A DNA stretch of 64,000 nt. Origin: Poritiphilus flavus (lineage in GTDB: Bacteria; Bacteroidota; Bacteroidia; Flavobacteriales; Flavobacteriaceae). This document shows, piece after piece, positions 16,432-24,108 of the stretch. The notes under the pieces were generated by a model. It was not told the origin of the DNA. It saw nothing but the letters and a program-made list of their open reading frames with translations, and made no database searches. Made by a program: the position numbers and the translations under genes. Positions within the stretch are counted from its first letter, which is position 1. The number at the start of each line of letters is the position of its first letter. Location of the stretch: contig NZ_WXYO01000002.1 in the NCBI RefSeq assembly GCF_009901585.1, positions 280,769-344,768 of the forward strand, written 5' to 3'.

Positions 16432-17805
16432 CTATTTTATTTTGATATTTCTAAAGCTCACTTCGTCTCCGTGGTCCTGCAATAGTATATGTCCTTTGTC
16501 TGCTTCACCAAAGTTGGGCCAGGTCACGTATTTGCTCTCTGAGACCAATTTGCGATAGGCTGGACTCTTTCTTTCGTATTCAAGGACCTTCATACCGTTT
16601 AACCAATGTTCCACCTTGTTTTCTTTGGAAATTATATGGGCGTGATTCCAGGAACCTATAGGGTTTACGGGCTTATCCGTATTGGCCTGTATAAGGTCGT
16701 AAAGAGACGCCAGCGTCCTGCTGCCTTCGTGATTCCCCAGTTTGGCGTCCGGATGTCTGGCATCGTCAAGGATCTGGTATTCCAGGCCGATGGAAGATCC
16801 TGGTCCTTTATTCAGATCTGTATCTACATAGTATTTGATACCACTGTTGGCTCCTTCGGTGATCATGAAGTCTACCTTCAACTCAAAATCACCATAAGTA
16901 TCCACGGTAACAATATCTCCTCCTGCGGCTGATTCTGCTCCCCCAGAGGCCAAAACCGTTAATACCCCATTCTCAATTTTCCATCCTTGCTCCGGAAAGT
17001 CGTCCAGCCGTGCTCCTCTCCAACCCTCAGTGCTTTGTCCGTCCCAGAGTAATTTCCAACCGTTTTTTTCTTCATCAAGGGTGAGTTGGTTTTTGGTGGT
17101 TATGGGCTTTAGTGGTGAAGTACGGCTGTACTTTTCCAGGCTGTCCGTAAGAATCCTGATGTTTCGCCACATAACCTCAGTGCCCGCTTCCCGGTCCTTT
17201 GGAATACTGTGTACCTGCAGTCCAATAAAACCGCTGTAGGTATAATCGTCTATCAGATAGGAAGCAGGGACATCGTTGATCCAGGTTTTGATGCTATCGC
17301 CAATGGCCTCAATTCGGTAATGGTTCCATTCCCCCTGACGAAAGGCTTTTTGTGCTTCGGGATTATCCCCCAGCGGGTTTAGCCACCCCCTTCGCGCTTC
17401 CTCATAGATCCCCGCACTCCAGGCCCTGTCCGAGGGGTCTATCTCAACCTGGTATCCGTGAACCCTTCCATCTCTGTACCAGGGAAGACTATTGCTGCGT
17501 ATCTGAATCCCTGAATTCATCGTGGAATCTACTTTGTATTCCAGTTCAAGGATAAAATCGGAGTACAGTACGTCTGTAGTCAAAAAGGTATTCGGGGTGT
17601 CGTGAACAGTAGTGCCTACAATTGCCCCATCGCGAATGGAATAGCTTGCATTTCCTCCTTTAACACTCCAGCCGTTAAGATTTTGTTCATTGAATAAAGG
17701 GACCCATGGCGTTGGATCCTCAGGCGCATTATTACACCCAAAAACCAGGCAGGCAACGGCAAACAAAGCCAAGCCGCTTGGTTTTAAAAAAGTAATCGTT
17801 TTCAT
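16432..17805 (-). CDS. Lipoprotein with two DUF1080 (3-keto-disaccharide hydrolase) domains
   Basis: The 457-residue protein has a lipobox (LVFGC, Cys24) and two tandem DUF1080 jelly-roll domains. The first begins WVPLFNEQNLNGWSVKGGNA and the second GWKLLWDGQSTEGWRGA; each has the family's NSGI motif (MNSGIQIRS and ANSGIKYYV). DUF1080 enzymes cleave 3-keto-glycosides. The reading frame is open to 17856, but that upstream part runs into a terminator hairpin, and the ATG at 17805 begins a proper signal sequence, so it is preferred. It heads the operon with two exported oxidoreductases, consistent with oxidation at C3, cleavage and reduction in the periplasm. Confidence 0.88.
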   Translation of the reverse strand: MKTITFLKPSGLALFAVACLVFGCNNAPEDPTPWVPLFNEQNLNGWSVKGGNASYSIRDGAIVGTTVHDTPNTFLTTDVLYSDFILELEYKVDSTMNSGIQIRSNSLPWYRDGRVHGYQVEIDPSDRAWSAGIYEEARRGWLNPLGDNPEAQKAFRQGEWNHYRIEAIGDSIKTWINDVPASYLIDDYTYSGFIGLQVHSIPKDREAGTEVMWRNIRILTDSLEKYSRTSPLKPITTKNQLTLDEEKNGWKLLWDGQSTEGWRGARLDDFPEQGWKIENGVLTVLASGGAESAAGGDIVTVDTYGDFELKVDFMITEGANSGIKYYVDTDLNKGPGSSIGLEYQILDDARHPDAKLGNHEGSRTLASLYDLIQANTDKPVNPIGSWNHAHIISKENKVEHWLNGMKVLEYERKSPAYRKLVSESKYVTWPNFGEADKGHILLQDHGDEVSFRNIKIK

Positions 17806-17858
17806 TTTTAGGATTTCGGTTGCTGTGACCTTAAAGATAGGTGGTAAGAGGCACAAAT

Positions 17859-17886
17859 AAAAAAGCGACTTGAAAAAAGTCGCTTT
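17859..17886 (-). terminator. Rho-independent terminator after msrA
   Basis: Reading the minus strand, AAAGCGACTT and AAGTCGCTTT form a 10-bp stem with a short A-rich loop, followed by TTTATT. It lies 25 bp past the msrA stop and before the DUF1080 start. Confidence 0.8.
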
Positions 17887-17910
17887 ACAATATCAATTAA
17901 TATGTTGGCC

Positions 17911-18591
17911 TTAATGAGCCCCTTCTTTCAGATAATCCTGAAAGTTCTTTTTAAACCTGTTCAGGCGGGGTATGGAAACATTTCGGATGTACGAATTATT
18001 CGGGTTTCTCTTCTCATAGTCCTGATGATAGTCCTCTGCCTTGTAAAACTTCGTAAAGGCCGTAACTTCGGTGACTATGGGCCTGTCATAAACATTGCTG
18101 TCTTCAAGAGCGGTCTTGTATGCCTCGATGATCTTTTTTTCGTTCGCGTCCTTATAGAAGGCTATGGATCGGTATTGTGTTCCGCGGTCCGGACCCTGCC
18201 TGTTAAGACTTGTAGGATCGTGTGAACCAAAGAACACCTGTACCAACTCGAAAAAAGAAATTACTTTGGGATCGTAATACACTTCTACCGCTTCCGCATG
18301 AGAGGTCTTTCCGTAACCCACCTGCTCATAGGTTGGGTTCTCTTCGGTTCCTCCGGAATAGCCGGAGACCACTTCTTTAACTCCTTTAACACTCTCAAAG
18401 ATCGCCTCCACACACCAAAAGCAGCCGCTGGCAAAATATGCGGTTTCGTATTCCTGCAATTCTTCAGAGGAGAGCTTGACCATCTCAGCAGTTTCCTGCA
18501 TGGCTTTTTGCTGAGGCTTGCTCTTCGTTTGGCAGGAAGCAGAAAAGGTTGCTGCCAGAACCAAAAGCGCCATTTGTACTGGTTTCATCAT
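17911..18591 (-). CDS. msrA: Peptide-methionine (S)-S-oxide reductase, lipoprotein form
   Basis: Repairs oxidised methionine in proteins. The catalytic motif GCFWC is visible in YFASGCFWCVEAIF (about residue 56), together with the later SHDPTSLNRQGPDRGTQYRS block. Unlike cytoplasmic MsrA, the first 32 residues form a lipoprotein leader (VLAATFSASC, Cys20), so the enzyme should act in the periplasm or outer membrane. It is monocistronic with its own terminator. No MsrB domain is fused. Confidence 0.93.
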   Translation of the reverse strand: MMKPVQMALLVLAATFSASCQTKSKPQQKAMQETAEMVKLSSEELQEYETAYFASGCFWCVEAIFESVKGVKEVVSGYSGGTEENPTYEQVGYGKTSHAEAVEVYYDPKVISFFELVQVFFGSHDPTSLNRQGPDRGTQYRSIAFYKDANEKKIIEAYKTALEDSNVYDRPIVTEVTAFTKFYKAEDYHQDYEKRNPNNSYIRNVSIPRLNRFKKNFQDYLKEGAH

Positions 18592-18671
18592 TTTTTTTGT
18601 GCATTAGTTGCCCTAAAGTAGGAACAACTTACATCAAAAAAGGTTAAAAAGTGTTAAGCTTTCTCCGACTG

Positions 18672-19376
18672 TCAGGGGAGGATCATACCGTCTCCCAGCA
18701 CCTCAATGGCCGAGATTTTCGGTTGATCTACACTGGCAGTAAAGACAATGTTCAGGACCTCGTCCTCAACTTTAACGGTAAAAGTCTTGATAACCGCGGT
18801 TGCCAGGCCTACTTCTCCGGTAATATCGTAGTCATTTAGAACCACAACACCTTCTATATCCACATCAAAAATACGGGAACCTACACCACCTGAAGGATCT
18901 CCGGGATCCGGAGCTCCCCAGAAGATCTCGGCGAAGTACAAGTTTACGTTGTAATCCCCATTGCTGATAGGGATTTCGTAGGAGAATCCACCAGAAGAGG
19001 TTCCTGTAATACGCTCTGTAACGTAGAGGGTATCCTGTTCCGTGCTCATAATGTCTCCAACATTCTCGTTGTAGAAGGTATCTGAAGGTTCTGTAAAATA
19101 AATGTCCTGTTCAAAGACCATACCGTCCACTTCCACCATTTCACCACCGGCATTAATACGGATAACCGGATTATCACTGATAATAGGATCGTCATCAGTA
19201 GGCGTATCATCGGTTGGAGTGTCATCTGTAGGTGTATCGTCTGTAGGTGTATCATCCGCCATTCCTACGGGCTCAATATTGTCGTCGCTGCCACCACAGC
19301 TAAAGGTTGAGAGGCATAATGAAGATGCCAATAAAAAGACTATTAAAAAAGAGGGGATCTTAGCTTTCATTGTCAC
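18672..19376 (-). CDS. Malectin-like domain lipoprotein with DDTPT linker
   Basis: The 234-residue protein has a signal peptide with a lipobox (LCLSTFSC, Cys27), then a low-complexity acidic linker of four DDTPT units. A malectin-like beta-sandwich (about 66-230) follows, starting VIRINAGGEMVEVDG and containing YNVNLYFAEIFWG and SRIFDVDIEG, typical of this glycan-binding fold. It is likely surface or periplasmic and binds oligosaccharide; the ligand is unknown. The acidic repeat resembles calcium-binding or spacer segments of surface lipoproteins. Confidence 0.82.
   Translation of the reverse strand: MTMKAKIPSFLIVFLLASSLCLSTFSCGGSDDNIEPVGMADDTPTDDTPTDDTPTDDTPTDDDPIISDNPVIRINAGGEMVEVDGMVFEQDIYFTEPSDTFYNENVGDIMSTEQDTLYVTERITGTSSGGFSYEIPISNGDYNVNLYFAEIFWGAPDPGDPSGGVGSRIFDVDIEGVVVLNDYDITGEVGLATAVIKTFTVKVEDEVLNIVFTASVDQPKISAIEVLGDGMILP
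19198..19257 (-). repeat. 15-bp coding tandem repeat (DDTPT)
   Basis: Four consecutive 15-bp units encode the Asp/Thr/Pro linker of the malectin-like lipoprotein. Differences are mostly synonymous third positions, so the peptide repeat is maintained while the DNA drifts. Confidence 0.85.
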
Positions 19377-19621
19377 AAGATTTAGTGTAAAAAAGTGTTC
19401 TTTTTACAGATTTTTTGGGCAAAATATTGAAATCATCAGGGTTAGGCAACAAAATTCCCAATTAATCGACAAACTGGCCCTTTTTCCGAGCAAATCAGAA
19501 TCTTAAAATTTAACAGCCCTTATAAAACTATAACTATTTGATAATCAATGCAAGAATTTGTTTTTCATATTAATTAACTAAGAAATTGGCAGTTTTCTTT
19601 AACATTTTTCCGCCTTTGCCC

Positions 19622-19629
19622 TAGATTTG
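19622..19629 (+). promoter_or_regulatory. -7 promoter element before the M23 peptidase gene
   Basis: TAGATTTG fits the TAnnTTTG consensus and ends 4 bp before the ATG at 19634, so the transcript would be nearly leaderless. No clear -33 TTG is seen at the optimal distance. Confidence 0.4.
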
Positions 19630-19633
19630 GATT

Positions 19634-20311
19634 ATGAGTTTATTCGTACAAATTCTTACCGTATTGGACACGGAAACCAGACCGGTTTTCGAAGATGTCC
19701 CCCTAGAGACCTACACTCCAATTGACCTTTCTGCTGACAATAGTGAATTGGATGGAATACAGATCTCCGACCCGGAGATATGTCAGCGTTATATAGATGA
19801 AGTTTTGGAACGTTCGGCCTCCAAAGTAGCCTATGGCGGTTACCTTGAAACCAGGAACCTATACAGGCAGAGCCCCAATTTTGATCTGGATTCCGCCCCG
19901 GATCGCGACGTTCACCTTGGTATGGATTTTTGGGCCCCTGAAGGGACCTTAGTAAGAACACCCTTGGGGGGGAAGGTGCACAGTTTTGGTAATAATACGA
20001 CCAAGGGAGACTACGGACCTACCATTATTCTTATGCATGAATTACAGGGTTTTGTCTTTTATACCCTCTACGGGCATTTGTCCGTGGAATCGCTGGACGG
20101 GATCTTTGAAGGTAAACCGTATCATGAAGGCAGTATTCTGGGTAGCCTGGGGGCGACCGAGATCAATGTAAATTATGCTCCGCACCTTCATTTTCAGATC
20201 ATTTTGAATATTGGGGAGTATGTTGGTGATTACCCGGGGGTTTGCAGTGCGGCGAACCTGGAATGGTATAAGGCCAATTGTCCTGATCCTAACCTGGTCT
20301 TGAATTTCTGA
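19634..20311 (+). CDS. M23 family metallopeptidase (peptidoglycan DD-endopeptidase type)
   Basis: The 225-residue protein has a lysostaphin-type M23 domain (about 95-215). Zinc ligands are visible in HLGMDFWAPEG (HxxxD) and APHLHFQI (HxH), with the intermediate YTLYGHLS block. There is no signal peptide, and the first ~80 residues resemble no domain I recognise. Cytoplasmic-looking M23 proteins are often misannotated: it may use another export route or act on an intracellular substrate. It is monocistronic. Confidence 0.85.
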   Translation: MSLFVQILTVLDTETRPVFEDVPLETYTPIDLSADNSELDGIQISDPEICQRYIDEVLERSASKVAYGGYLETRNLYRQSPNFDLDSAPDRDVHLGMDFWAPEGTLVRTPLGGKVHSFGNNTTKGDYGPTIILMHELQGFVFYTLYGHLSVESLDGIFEGKPYHEGSILGSLGATEINVNYAPHLHFQIILNIGEYVGDYPGVCSAANLEWYKANCPDPNLVLNF

Positions 20312-20370
20312 GTAGATCTCCGCGAAATGCACATTATTTCGTTTAAGTGAAATTGGTCTTTGATCCGTTC

Positions 20371-20491
20371 ACCGAAGGTTTTGTGCTTTTTGTCCGAGTT
20401 TTTGTCAGATACCGAAAAATAAGGGTTTTTCAGCGATTTGGAAGCCGGTGAGATACGGCTGACTGCGTTTTTATATAATAAAAACGCAGTC
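20371..20491 (+). promoter_or_regulatory. Conserved upstream module of small basic protein family, copy 1
   Basis: The 120 bp before the gene at 20492 match the region before 25926 strongly and the region before 32398 partly. Three ACCGA-like boxes lie at 20371-20375, 20393-20397 (TCCGA) and 20411-20415, spaced 22 and 18 bp, followed by AAAAATAAGGGTTTTTCAGC. The module ends in a perfect hairpin at 20461-20491 (14-bp arms GACTGCGTTTTTAT and its complement, 3-nt loop) that abuts the ATG. It is probably a regulatory region controlling transcription, translation or both. Confidence 0.6.
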
Positions 20492-20731
20492 ATGAAAACG
20501 CTGATAACTTTAATTTTTGTTCTCTTTATCGGAATCGCCGCTCAGGCCCAAAACAACACTCCGGAAGTAAAGGTTGAGGTTATCGAGATGAGTATTGTTA
20601 CTGAAACGGTTGTAGAAGCAACTAAAGAAGTTAAAGACACTCAGGTAGCTCGTTTGTAGAGGCGTAAGAATAGCCGTGTAAAGAAGGCCCTTTCTTTCAG
20701 TACGAAGAGAAGCAGAGCTAAAATGGCCTAA
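20492..20731 (+). pseudogene. Small secreted basic protein family, copy 1, interrupted by TAG
   Basis: The frame starts with a signal peptide (MKTLITLIFVLFIGIAAQAQ) and continues to codon 55, then meets TAG at 20657-20659. The paralogue at 25926 has TAC (Tyr) at that point. After the stop the same frame continues for 23 codons, RRKNSRVKKALSFSTKRSR and on to a TAA, matching the other copies nearly residue for residue. The total length (240 bp) is identical to copy 2. So this is either a fresh nonsense pseudogene or a 55-residue variant lacking the basic tail. Function is unknown. Confidence 0.7.
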
Positions 20732-20814
20732 TCATAAAGACGGTATTTAAGCTTAAATAGCACTAGATATAGTATTCAGAACGACTATAAGCCGGGTAAC
20801 ATAGCAAATATCAA

Positions 20815-20822
20815 TACTTTTG
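20815..20822 (+). promoter_or_regulatory. Possible -7 element upstream of tetR
   Basis: TACTTTTG fits TAnnTTTG and lies upstream of the TetR operator. A second, weaker candidate, TATCTTTA (about 20879-20886), is closer to the GTG start. The operator would cover the -33 zone of the second candidate. Confidence 0.3.
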
Positions 20823-20842
20823 CATGTTAAAATGATGTTAAA

Positions 20843-20864
20843 ATAAACAGACAAGTCTGTTTAT
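20843..20864. promoter_or_regulatory. TetR operator O1
   Basis: Perfect inverted repeat with 10-bp arms around a central AA; the core reads ACAGACAAGTCTGT (20847-20860). It lies 28 bp before the tetR start. The same core with a central TT recurs between tetR and the next gene (21469-21482), so the regulator very probably represses both. Confidence 0.75.
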
Positions 20865-20891
20865 TATGAAAAGCCGTGATATCTTTACGCT

Positions 20892-21449
20892 GTGAAAAAG
20901 CCAGGAGTAAAAGATCGTATTATAGAAACCGCATCGAGATTGTTCTATCTGAACGGTTACAATCAGACCGGTATCAACCAGATCATTGACGAAGCCGGAG
21001 TAGCCAAGGCGAGCATGTACCAGCATTTTCGATCCAAGGAAGAAATAGCCGTGTCCTACCTCGAAAGAAGACACAGGCTCTGGACCGATTCCCTGATGAA
21101 AAGGATCTCAGCTGTAGACGCCCCCCAAGACAAGATCATGGCCACTTTTGACTATCTGGAGCAGTGGCTTAAGGAAGTGGATTACAGGGGCTGTGGTTGG
21201 CAAAACATTATTACGGATCTTCCAGTGGATCAAACCAGGATCAGGGAGCAGGCGGTGTTTCACAAAAATGAAGTAAAAGAAGTGATAATCGATATATTAC
21301 AGCAGGCATATACAACGGAAAAGGCTACTGTACTTGGCAAGCAGCTCATGGTCCTCATGGAGGGAGCCATCATACTATCTCAAATACAGAAAAACCCATG
21401 GCCCATTCAAAGTGCAAAAGAAGCCGGGGCCAGCCTGCTTGAAATTTAA
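20892..21449 (+). CDS. TetR family transcriptional repressor
   Basis: The 185-residue one-domain regulator has an N-terminal TetR helix-turn-helix (about residues 8-55) that includes YNQTGINQIIDEAGVAKASMYQHF. A helical ligand-binding C-terminal domain follows. Translation starts at GTG. Palindromic operators with the core ACAGACNNGTCTGT flank the gene on both sides, indicating autoregulation and control of the downstream DUF1348, PNPOx-like and VOC genes. The inducer is unknown; the operon composition (flavin- and glyoxalase-fold enzymes) suggests a reactive or xenobiotic small molecule. Confidence 0.92.
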   Translation: MKKPGVKDRIIETASRLFYLNGYNQTGINQIIDEAGVAKASMYQHFRSKEEIAVSYLERRHRLWTDSLMKRISAVDAPQDKIMATFDYLEQWLKEVDYRGCGWQNIITDLPVDQTRIREQAVFHKNEVKEVIIDILQQAYTTEKATVLGKQLMVLMEGAIILSQIQKNPWPIQSAKEAGASLLEI

Positions 21450-21468
21450 AAAATTTTAATACCAATGA

Positions 21469-21482
21469 ACAGACTTGTCTGT
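21469..21482. promoter_or_regulatory. TetR operator O2
   Basis: ACAGACTTGTCTGT is a perfect 14-bp palindrome, identical to O1 outside the central dinucleotide. It sits 20 bp after the tetR stop and 15 bp before the DUF1348 ATG, so it likely controls a separate promoter for the three enzyme genes. Confidence 0.75.
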
Positions 21483-21497
21483 ATGCAATAAAGAATT

Positions 21498-21911
21498 ATG
21501 ACAAACATCGTACCCCCTTTCAACAAAGAATCGGCCGCTGCCAAGGTGCAGGCGGCAGAAAATGCATGGAACAGCCGGGATCCTGAAAAGGTCTCTCTGG
21601 CCTATACTCCAAACTCACAATGGCGTAACCGCGATCAGTTTTTTGAAGGCAGACATGAGATCGTCAGGTTTTTGACCGATAAATGGAAAACTGAAAGTCA
21701 CTACAAGCTGCGAAAGCATCTTTGGTCCTTTACGGATAAACGGATTTCAGTTCGGTTTGAGTACGAATGGCAACATTCGCAATCCGGACAGTGGTACCGA
21801 ACACATGGTAATGAGCATTGGGAATTTAATGAGGATGGCCTGATGGCCGTAAGGGACATGAGCGCTAATGACATCCATATTGAGGAAGAAGAAAGGAAAT
21901 TTAAATCATAA
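21498..21911 (+). CDS. DUF1348 family protein (NTF2-like fold)
   Basis: The 137-residue protein matches the DUF1348 pattern: an early AENAWNSRDPEKVSLAYTP segment, WRNRDQFFEGRHEI and the late HGNEHWEFNEDGLM. The fold is a cone-shaped NTF2-like pocket; no reaction is established for the family. It is directly downstream of TetR operator O2 and 19 bp before the PNPOx-like gene, so it is the first gene of the controlled operon. It has no signal peptide and is cytoplasmic. Confidence 0.85.
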   Translation: MTNIVPPFNKESAAAKVQAAENAWNSRDPEKVSLAYTPNSQWRNRDQFFEGRHEIVRFLTDKWKTESHYKLRKHLWSFTDKRISVRFEYEWQHSQSGQWYRTHGNEHWEFNEDGLMAVRDMSANDIHIEEEERKFKS

Positions 21912-21930
21912 ACCTAAAAAAACTAAAACT

Positions 21931-22569
21931 ATGCATGCTTCCTTAAAATATCCCAGCGATGTCGTTTTTACGCCAACTGTCAAGGCCTTTCAGGAACAAA
22001 AAGGTTCAAGAAAGAGTTATGCCCGTAAAGAAGAGGGAGGAGGATGGCCTACAGAGATCGATACTTCCCTAAGGCAATTCCTGGCACAAATGGACTCCTT
22101 TTATCTGGGAACTGCTAACGCCAGCGGACAACCTTACATTCAGCACCGGGGAGGACCCAAGGGTTTTCTCAAGGTATTGGACGATAAACGCCTGGCATTC
22201 GCGGATTTTGGTGGGAATCGACAGTATATCACCCTTGGGAATCTCAAAGAGAACAATAAAGCTACCATATTTCTGATGGACTACCCCAACCGGACCAGGA
22301 TCAAACTTTGGGGTATGGCAGAAGTTGTCGAAAACGATGATGAGCTACTTGAATCCCTTTCGGATGCTTCATATCGCGCCAGGGTGGAACGAGCTATCGT
22401 TTTTACGGTGACAGCCTGGGATGTTAATTGTCCGCAACATATAACACCCAGGTATACCCGGGAAGCCATAGAAGCGGTTACTGCTCCCCTAAAGAAAAAG
22501 ATAGCGGAACTGGAAGCGCTCATTGAGTCACATGGTTTAACTTCGCAGCAAAGCAATTCAGACTTATGA
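21931..22569 (+). CDS. Pyridoxamine 5'-phosphate oxidase family flavoprotein
   Basis: The 212-residue split-barrel FMN-binding protein has the PNPOx-like core at about residues 45-150: DSFYLGTANASGQPYIQHRG, then LAFADFGGNRQYITLGNL and TRIKLWGMAEVVE. Short C-terminal helices follow. The frame is open from 21868 inside the previous gene; the ATG at 21931 lies after that gene's stop and is preferred. The stop overlaps the next ATG (ATGA), giving coupling with the VOC gene. It is probably an FMN-dependent oxidoreductase of unknown substrate rather than PdxH. Confidence 0.85.
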   Translation: MHASLKYPSDVVFTPTVKAFQEQKGSRKSYARKEEGGGWPTEIDTSLRQFLAQMDSFYLGTANASGQPYIQHRGGPKGFLKVLDDKRLAFADFGGNRQYITLGNLKENNKATIFLMDYPNRTRIKLWGMAEVVENDDELLESLSDASYRARVERAIVFTVTAWDVNCPQHITPRYTREAIEAVTAPLKKKIAELEALIESHGLTSQQSNSDL

Positions 22570-22943
22570 AACTTAATCAGGTAACAGTACCGGTACTGGA
22601 GTTGAAAAAAGCGATTGACTTTTACAAGATCCTGGGACTAAAGCTCATTGTTGAAGCGCAACCACATTATGCCAGGTTTGAATGCCCTGAGGGAGACTCT
22701 ACCTTTTCTTTGCACCAGGTTCCTAACTTGCCCACAGGAGAAGGCGTACTGCTTTATTTTGAATCTGATCGACTGGATGCCTGGGTTGAGGAATTGGTTC
22801 AACATGGGATTTCTTTTGAACACCTTCCACAGGACCAACCCTGGTTGTGGCGCGAAGCACGACTAAAAGACCCGGATGGCAATACTCTTATTCTTTACCA
22901 CGCAGGCGAAAACAGGAAAAATCCACCCTGGAGGATCAACTAG
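22566..22943 (+). CDS. VOC (glyoxalase/bleomycin resistance) family protein
   Basis: The 125-residue single-domain protein is built from two beta-alpha-beta-beta-beta units. The first starts LNQVTVPVLELKKAIDFYKILGL and the second ends in LKDPDGNTLILYHAG. Family members bind a metal and act on glyoxal adducts or sequester drugs. It overlaps the PNPOx-like gene by 4 bp and ends the TetR-controlled operon. The first metal-ligand His is not in its usual place (NQVTVP), so catalytic activity is uncertain. Confidence 0.82.
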   Translation: MKLNQVTVPVLELKKAIDFYKILGLKLIVEAQPHYARFECPEGDSTFSLHQVPNLPTGEGVLLYFESDRLDAWVEELVQHGISFEHLPQDQPWLWREARLKDPDGNTLILYHAGENRKNPPWRIN

Positions 22944-23116
22944 TTAGGGTACGCAGAATCCATCGGTCCGGACGGTTAGTAAAATCAACTTAACACCACG
23001 GTTATTTTGAATTTACCTATCCCATCAGAAATAATCATTTGATAATATAAATCTGGCATTGAAACGCAATGTAATGCGCTAATTTTCGACTAACCATATG
23101 CCTAAAAACAACACTT

Positions 23117-24106
23117 ATGAAAAGAATAGCAATTAATGGAATGGGCCGCATCGGGAGAGCCGCCCTGAAGATCATTATGGACACTCCTGAGCTGGAAATA
23201 GTCGCTGTAAACGATATAGTTTCCATAGAGAATAGTGCTTATTTACTTAAGTACGATACGGTTTATGGCATTTACGAACGGGAGGTAGACCATACCACGG
23301 ACCATCTGATCGTGGATGGTAAAGAGATTAAATATACTTCCATACGGAACCCGGAAGAATTGCCCTGGAAGGAACTGATGGTTGATGTAGTAATTGAAAG
23401 TACGGGATTGTTTACCAAGGGTGAGGATGCCGAAATGCATCTAAAGGCGGGAGCCTCAACTGTGGCGATCTCAGCACCTACCAAAAGCGCCGACACCCCT
23501 ACGGTTGTACACGGAGTGAATACCCAGGACGGCAATGTTGCGATATTTTCCTGCGCGAGTTGTACCACCAACAATATTAGCCCGGTTGTCGAGATCCTGG
23601 GCCGAAGGATTGGGATCAAAAAGGCCATCATGACTACCGTACATGCTTATACGGCTTCACAAAGTATGGTCGATGGCCCTTCTAAAAAGAATTTCAGAAT
23701 GGGTAGGGCAGGGGCTGCGAATCTTGTACCCACCACTACCGGAGCGGCAATAGCAACCACCAAAGCCCTACCGCAGTATGCCGGGAAATTTGATGGTGTA
23801 GCTATCAGGACTCCCATCCCTGTGGGTTCCATTTCGGACATGACCTTTGTTACGGAGAAGCCGGTTACCGTTGAAGAGATCAACAGCATTTTTGAAGAAG
23901 AGGCCCAAACAGATCGTTATGCGCAGATCCTGGCTACTACTGATGAGCCTCTTGTTTCTTCTGATATCGTAAAGAGCCCTTATGCATCCACCGTAGACCT
24001 GGGTATGACCCGTGTGGTGGATGGTGATCTATTGAAGGTAATGACCTGGTACGACAATGAATGGGGTTTCACTAATCAGATGATCCGGCAGATCCTAGAG
24101 GACTAG
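23117..24106 (+). CDS. gap: Glyceraldehyde-3-phosphate dehydrogenase, type I
   Basis: Central glycolysis and gluconeogenesis enzyme of 329 residues. Visible features are the Rossmann start INGMGRIGR, the catalytic Cys149 in SCASCTTNN, the partner His176 in TVHAYTASQ, and the C-terminal WYDNEWGF block. The sequence around the active site (SCASC, NNISPVVEILG) is the divergent form I associate with a second GAPDH of Flavobacteriaceae, so another gap copy may exist elsewhere in the genome. It is monocistronic, with a 170-bp upstream gap. Confidence 0.95.
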   Translation: MKRIAINGMGRIGRAALKIIMDTPELEIVAVNDIVSIENSAYLLKYDTVYGIYEREVDHTTDHLIVDGKEIKYTSIRNPEELPWKELMVDVVIESTGLFTKGEDAEMHLKAGASTVAISAPTKSADTPTVVHGVNTQDGNVAIFSCASCTTNNISPVVEILGRRIGIKKAIMTTVHAYTASQSMVDGPSKKNFRMGRAGAANLVPTTTGAAIATTKALPQYAGKFDGVAIRTPIPVGSISDMTFVTEKPVTVEEINSIFEEEAQTDRYAQILATTDEPLVSSDIVKSPYASTVDLGMTRVVDGDLLKVMTWYDNEWGFTNQMIRQILED

Positions 24107-24108
24107 AA

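Noticed and set aside
17806-17856. Longer N-terminus for the DUF1080 lipoprotein
   Set aside because: It would run back toward the msrA terminator region and place residues before a complete signal peptide; the ATG at 17805 is the better start.
20657-20659. TAG as a pyrrolysine codon
   Set aside because: No pyrrolysine machinery is visible, the paralogue has Tyr there, and a single nonsense change explains the data.
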